In this document: positions 59,556 through 64,000 of the stretch, in pieces | Layout: each line of letters begins with the position of its first letter | Position numbering within the stretch: the stretch's first letter is position 1 | DNA from: Poecilobothrus nobilitatus | Taxonomy: Eukaryota > Arthropoda > Insecta > Diptera > Dolichopodidae | Reading direction: 5' to 3' | Assembly: GCA_947095535.1 (NCBI GenBank) | Contig: OX352774.1 | Span: 177,504,200-177,568,199, forward strand | DNA: 64,000 bases | Position numbers and translations under genes: made by a program | The notes under the pieces: model-generated | Seen by the model: the letters and a program-made list of their open reading frames with translations, nothing else | Told to the model about the DNA's origin: nothing | Databases searched by the model: none

Positions 59556-60627
59556 CTAAAAAAGTTAAGTAAATAAGTAAATTTAATAGATTTATCTACT
59601 CTGTTGTTTGTTCAATTTTTTTTTTTTTTTTTAAGGACATTAATTTAGGATGCACATGATAATTAGAAACAATTTGGTTTCTGATTATATATTATATAGT
59701 TATAGATGATAAATAAATTTAAAGTCACAAGAGATTTTTTTTTTTAGAAATAATAATTTACCTATGCATATTCATATATTTAATTTACACATATATATGT
59801 ATAATGTGACCGCTAATTTTCATAAAATCTATTGGGCAAAATGTTTAAAAATTTATGATATTCTACTTAATGTATATAATAAATACTGGTACCTATATAT
59901 TAACTATAGTATAAGAACAACAATAAAATAATTATTTTATTATAATTTGTTTTCAAAAAATAATAATTAATGGTATTTGCATGTGTCAAAATTAGATTAA
60001 AAAAACAAAAATATTTATAAATTTTTTGATAGATATTTGCGGAATCCTGCAACATTATAAACTCAACTTCCTAGAATTTTACGTATAATATAAAGATATA
60101 AATTACTTTTATTTTATATTTTTATTAAAAATTAAATTATTATGCTCTTTATTATATAAAAGACTATAAAAGACTGGAACTCAGTCTGGAACTGTAGAGC
60201 AATTAAAAGTACCGAAAATGAATAGTTAATCTTTCAGATTAGTTGTCATACTTAAGTCTTTTGTATAAGCTAAAGTTTCGCATTATTTATGTTGTACGTT
60301 AATGTATACAGTACATACATAAAGTATTTTTAAATGATACTGGCAATCATTACTCAAAGACAAAAATCAAAGAAATTGTGTAAGGTTTAACAAAAATTGT
60401 ATATGTTTGTGTTCTGTACAAAGATATATAAAAATAAACAAATTAAAAATGATTTAAATTCTAAAATTAATAAAAATTTTATAAATAATAATTTATTTGA
60501 TTCATGAGTGACGGTTGAACCGTCAGCCTTTCAATCGAAGTAGCTTTGAACTCCAACCTCCATTCAATTTACACTTTTTAATGTATCGTTAATTTAAAAA
60601 CCTAGGAGCCAATAATTTTCTTTGTTT
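59556..60627. other. Stretch without a supported gene
   Basis: AT-rich DNA. Near-identical phrases ('taagctaaagtttc.cattatttatgttgta') at 59148 and 60268, with 'tactggcaatcatt.actcaaaga' following each, show a short duplicated segment of about 200 bp around 59145-59340 and 60266-60440. Confidence 0.45.
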
Positions 60628-60629
60628 TT

Positions 60630-61375
60630 TTTATACTCTACACCTAAAGTATAGGGTATATTAACTTTGGTATGGTGTTTTTAACCACCAAAAGTAAGCG
60701 AGTTAGATATGGACATGTATATATATTCTGAATCAGGATCACCTCCTGTGTCAATTTAACGATGTTCGTCCGTCCGTCCGTCCGTTCGCACGATAACTCA
60801 AAAACTAGTAACGCTATCTTGATGAAATTTATATAGTAGATTACTAATATAGAAGCTTCTGAACGAGCCCCGGAGCAAACTAGTATATCTCTATAACCAA
60901 CAAAGATAGAACCTTTATTTTTAGTAAAAGGGTGTTCTGTTATGTTTCCTTTTCTGTAAAATTTGGAAATTGACATTTGAAAGAATTTGAACCATGGATT
61001 CGCATTTTGAAAACTTCCGGACGAGCACAAGAGCAAACGAGGATATCTCCAAAACCAACTAAAGTAGAACCTTTAAATTTAGTGCAATGGTGGTCTGGCA
61101 TGGTTTTTTTATGTCCCTGGGATGGATTTGATGAATTGGAGTGGCAATTCGGGTACCTGCCAGACGCCTCTCAAGGACTAACAAACATATCTTCGAAATT
61201 AATAAAGATAGAAACTTGAAATTTTTTACAAGGGTGTCAAGCATATCCCAAGAGGATGCCTCTTTTAAGTTCCTGAAATTCGAGTTGAATAAGACAGAAA
61301 AGGGAAAAAGTTCAAGCACCTGCCAAAAACCTTATGGATTTCTAATTTAATTCGAATTATTCAGATGTAGGGTAT
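60630..61375 (+). mobile_element. Dispersed repeat family C with three internal units
   Basis: It begins 'tatactctacacctaaagtatagggtatatt', followed by CGTCCGTCCGTCCGTCCG (60768-60787) and GATAACTCAAAAACTAG. A block 'gagcaaac.agtatatctc.a.aaccaa.aaagatagaacc' recurs starting near 60853, 61011 and 61155. It ends near GATGTAGGGTATTAATAAAT. No protein motif is found in the 130-codon minus-strand frame at 60644-61036; its ERTDGRTN peptide is just the GTCCGTCCG tract. Confidence 0.7.
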
Positions 61376-61654
61376 TAATAAATCGGTTGCATCGACTTAC
61401 TGTTACATTTACTTGTTTTTATCTAATTCAGCCTGTTTTTCTTTTTAACAGACTTTTTCCACCTTATATCTTGTATTATTTTTAGGTATTTTGATTTATT
61501 TTGGAATGATATCTTTACACCATTTATGTTTACAAATTTACTCTCATTTCCAAATTTTATTTTTCATTTATTTATCCAGTAAAATATTTTTTTCACTTCT
61601 TTTTTTTTTTTTTTTTGTCATTTTCTTTTAGCTTCATCAATATTTCATTTTACT

Positions 61655-62057
61655 GCCTATATTGGACCAATATAATCAGCATACGTTACTGCTGTTACAT
61701 TCTCTACTTTTGATTTAGAACACTTCTTTAAAGAAAGTACAATATAGAACTTGGAATACTGTATTGAGGCACACCTGCTTTCATTTCTCTTACTATAGTG
61801 TAGGATACATCTTCATCTTATTTAGCTCTAAGTAATCTGTCAGATAAATATGATTCAATTAATTTTAATTAATATTGTAAAGATATTCGTCTTTTTAATT
61901 TAAAAATTAAAGGTTTGTGTCAAATTTTTTTAAAAGCTTAAGTTACGTCTAGGAATATTATGAAGGATATTTGGATATTTTTCAGTGCTTTTTCTATAGT
62001 ATTTGTTATTCAATCAACTTGCTTGATTGTTGGAGGTTTTAATCTAAATCCAAATTG
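61655..62057 (-). pseudogene. Jockey-like reverse transcriptase core relic with altered catalytic box
   Basis: Reading the minus strand from 62057, in frames shifted by small indels: QFGFR (RT block 1), STIQQ-like text, FLDVT.AFKK (61941-61955; first catalytic Asp kept), LIFKLKRRI, then SYLSDR, AGVPQYSIPSSILY (61748-61778; usual form GVPQGS.L.P.LY) and finally TYADYIG (61672-61683), where the usual YADD box reads YADY. The order and spacing are those of a jockey-type RT. Numerous stops show it is dead. Upstream endonuclease and downstream thumb parts are not found nearby. Confidence 0.85.
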
Positions 62058-62985
62058 GATAATTCGTAATTAATGTTATATTTTCTCTTCAGACTCTTTA
62101 AAAACAATTTTTCATACAACAGATACATAACAGTTTAAATTAAACATAGCATAAATAGTCGTTAAAACCTTATAAATTTTATACATTTATTTATCCTTTA
62201 TTAAAAATCTATAAATTTTCTATAATTTAAAATGGATATGTGTATATATATATATAACTGTTTTTATTAATGTATATTTACAGTTATAAAATTTACAGCT
62301 TTTAAAATTCATAAATAATATAAAATTACATAATATAATTAGTAAGATATTACCAATACTTTTATCAAGTATCTATAAATGTTTTTATTATTCAGGATTA
62401 GAAAGGATTCATTTCAAATAGTTACTATAATATACTACAACAACTACTAATAATACTGTATTTCCTGTATTCGCTATCATTATTATTATTATTATTATTA
62501 TTACTATTATTTTTATTACTATTATTATTATTATTATAAATATTGATAGAACTAATAAAAATTGACTTCAATACAATAATAATTGTTATATAGAAAATTT
62601 TTGAAATAAAATATTTGATAATAATATTCAGTAAAAAGGATAGCAAATTGTTTTGTTAGTAAAATTCGATGATTCAATTATCACATTAATAGAGATTTTA
62701 AAGTGTTATGGAAAAATAAAATAGAAAAAAACATGAATTTTTCATTTAAAATTAAATTTTAAAATCAATTTTATTACTTTTATAGAAATCTATGAAAATT
62801 ATTAATATTTAATATATATTAATGTATATTGTATATATATAAATATATATACACATATACTATAAAAATAAATCAATATATCTTTTATTATACTATACAA
62901 AATAGAAAACTTTGTAATTGAAATTCATTATCCTTTTATCCTTTAATAAATGTTAATGTAATCGTTAAAAAAAAAAATTAATTTT
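62058..62985. other. Stretch without a supported gene
   Basis: AT-rich DNA with an (ATT)n tract at 62477-62538 and (TA)-rich text near 62810-62860. Confidence 0.45.
62477..62538. repeat. (ATT)n microsatellite, interrupted
   Basis: TATTATTATTATTATTATTA with a few CT-containing interruptions; its complement gives an Asn-rich minus-strand frame that is not a gene. Confidence 0.9.
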
Positions 62986-64000
62986 TTATACCCGTACGAA
63001 CATAGTTTTTAGGTTATAATAAATTTGGAATCACGTTTATGAGATATGGAAAAGTGCTTTAAAGGAGACGAGATAGATATGGAAAAGCACAAGGTTACAT
63101 GTGAAATTTTCAGTCAATTTGGAAAAGTACAAAAGTCAGGAGGAAATTTAAAGTCGATTTAGTCAGGTACATTCGCCTGTCCGAGCACACTATAACTCCA
63201 GACAAGTTAGGATTCCGGAATTTTTACGATTTCACCATTGTAAAATTGTTATTTGTTCATTGAAATTATTGAAATCCAGCAAGTTGGACCAGCTTGTTCA
63301 AGTAGCTGGCATTACAACATCTGTTTTTTAGTACATTTGCAAAAAAGTTTTGAAAAAATGTTCCAATTAGTTTCACTTTATCCGTCCGTCAGTTCTTCTG
63401 TTTACAAAACTTCTAAATCGAATTTTAACTATGGGTAGATTTCATAAAATAAAATTTACCGTTAATTAAAAATCAAATTCTGCATGATTTTTCTTCTTTC
63501 ATAACACCGACATGCTTAGATAGGGAGTTGAAATTTCCAAAGAAAAAAAAACTTAAAAAAATGAATATAAGTTTTGTCAGAAAAAAAGACAAAGACAAAA
63601 GACAATTTTTTTTCTTTTCAAAATAAAAGACAAAAATTAAAGCTCCAACTTTATTATTTTACATGAGTTAATCGTTTTTCTTAATTATGTAGGGTTCCAT
63701 TAAAATTCAAAAAGGTGTCTCTTAATTTTTCACATTTTTTTTTTTCTTATAATATGAAATTTTCAAATTTTGGTGCAGAGTTCTAAACAGTTTGTATTGT
63801 CTTTTGGAAATGTGTGTCTTTAAAAACTGCTGTTTTACATTCTGTCTTGTTTATATTAAAATAACTTTACTATCAATTAAAGTTAGATATCTGAAATTTT
63901 GTGATAAGATGTCAAAGTTGCAAGCTAAATTTTGTTTTTCTATAAAATTCCTGTAAAATTTCGTTAGTCTAAACCACCGTTTCTAGTAATTATTATTCAA
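62986..64000 (+). mobile_element. Dispersed repeat family B, copy interrupted by family A and running off the window
   Basis: It begins TTTTTATACCCGTACGAACA and contains 'aaagtcgatttagtcaggtacattcgcctgtccg'. B text reaches AGCTGGCATTACAACATCTG at 63320, is broken by the A insert, and resumes at 63850 ('aaaataactttactatcaat', 'agttagatatctgaaatttt'), matching 'gtaactcagtatctattgaagctaggtatctgaaattt' at 55028-55070. Confidence 0.75.
63328..63850 (+). mobile_element. Dispersed repeat family A nested inside family B
   Basis: It begins TTAGTACATTTGCAAAAAAG, contains TTATCCGTCCGTC and ACAAAACTTCTAAATCG, and ends GGAAATGTGTGTCTTTAAAA, then CATTCTGTCTTG. Both ends match the 31460 copy, and the B sequence is continuous once this segment is removed. 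Confidence 0.75.

Noticed and set aside
60500..60545. tRNA-like T arm (TGACG-GTTCAAC-CGTCA)
   Set aside because: The stem is perfect but the base that must pair with G53 is wrong, and no A box lies at the right distance.
60644..61036. 130-codon minus-strand open frame
   Set aside because: It runs through repeat family C; the peptide ERTDGRTN is the GTCCGTCCG tract read in reverse, and no protein motif is present.
62425..62646. Asn-rich minus-strand frame
   Set aside because: It is a translation of the (ATT)n microsatellite.

Overview
This is a eukaryotic, very AT-rich window (roughly 80% A+T by eye) with short exons, long introns and intergenic DNA, dense poly(A)/poly(T) and (TA)n tracts, tRNA-derived SINEs, decayed non-LTR retrotransposons and many short inverted-repeat DNA elements. 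There are no operons, ribosome binding sites or CRISPR arrays. The repeat types, including jockey/I-like retrotransposon ends and dispersed repeats with GTCCGTCCG cores followed by 'ataactcaaaaa', suggest an insect, most likely a fly. That placement is an inference.

Only one gene is well supported. The last two coding exons of a plus-strand membrane protein gene lie at 1825-2148 and 5482-5657, joined across a phase-1 intron. They encode a final transmembrane helix, a charged cytoplasmic tail and a C-terminal class-I PDZ-type ligand ending T-R-I. Its earlier exons lie left of the window. I could not name the gene. Failure to splice at 2149 would give a shorter tail without the PDZ-type end.

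Region by region: 1-1824 is intron with a 0.5 kb inverted-repeat element. 2149-5481 is intron with a 135-bp MITE and a truncated SINE. 5658 to about 20700 is homopolymer-dense 3' flank, with a SINE at 6664, a 115-bp tandem duplication at 10787, a retrotransposon scrap at 13110, a SINE at 16161 and a MITE at 17966. From 21.8 to 31.9 kb there are a CAGGGTG-type element, repeat families A and B, and a decayed Tc1/mariner transposase at 30120-30720. From 33 to 41 kb is a SINE cluster, including a full-length copy with an 11-bp target duplication at 40069 and one nested in an inverted-repeat element at 33998. From 41.5 to 52 kb there are a near-perfect 106-bp-arm palindrome, several non-LTR retrotransposon 3' ends on the minus strand, and two further inverted-repeat elements. 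From 54.6 kb to the end, families A, B and C occur, with A inserted into B, and a reverse transcriptase relic lies at 61655-62057.

The window is therefore mostly a record of layered transposable elements beside the 3' end of one gene. Most long open frames are chance or antisense translations of repeats and are rejected. The best leads are the SINE family, the palindrome, the alternative tail of the gene, and the nested repeats that give relative insertion times.
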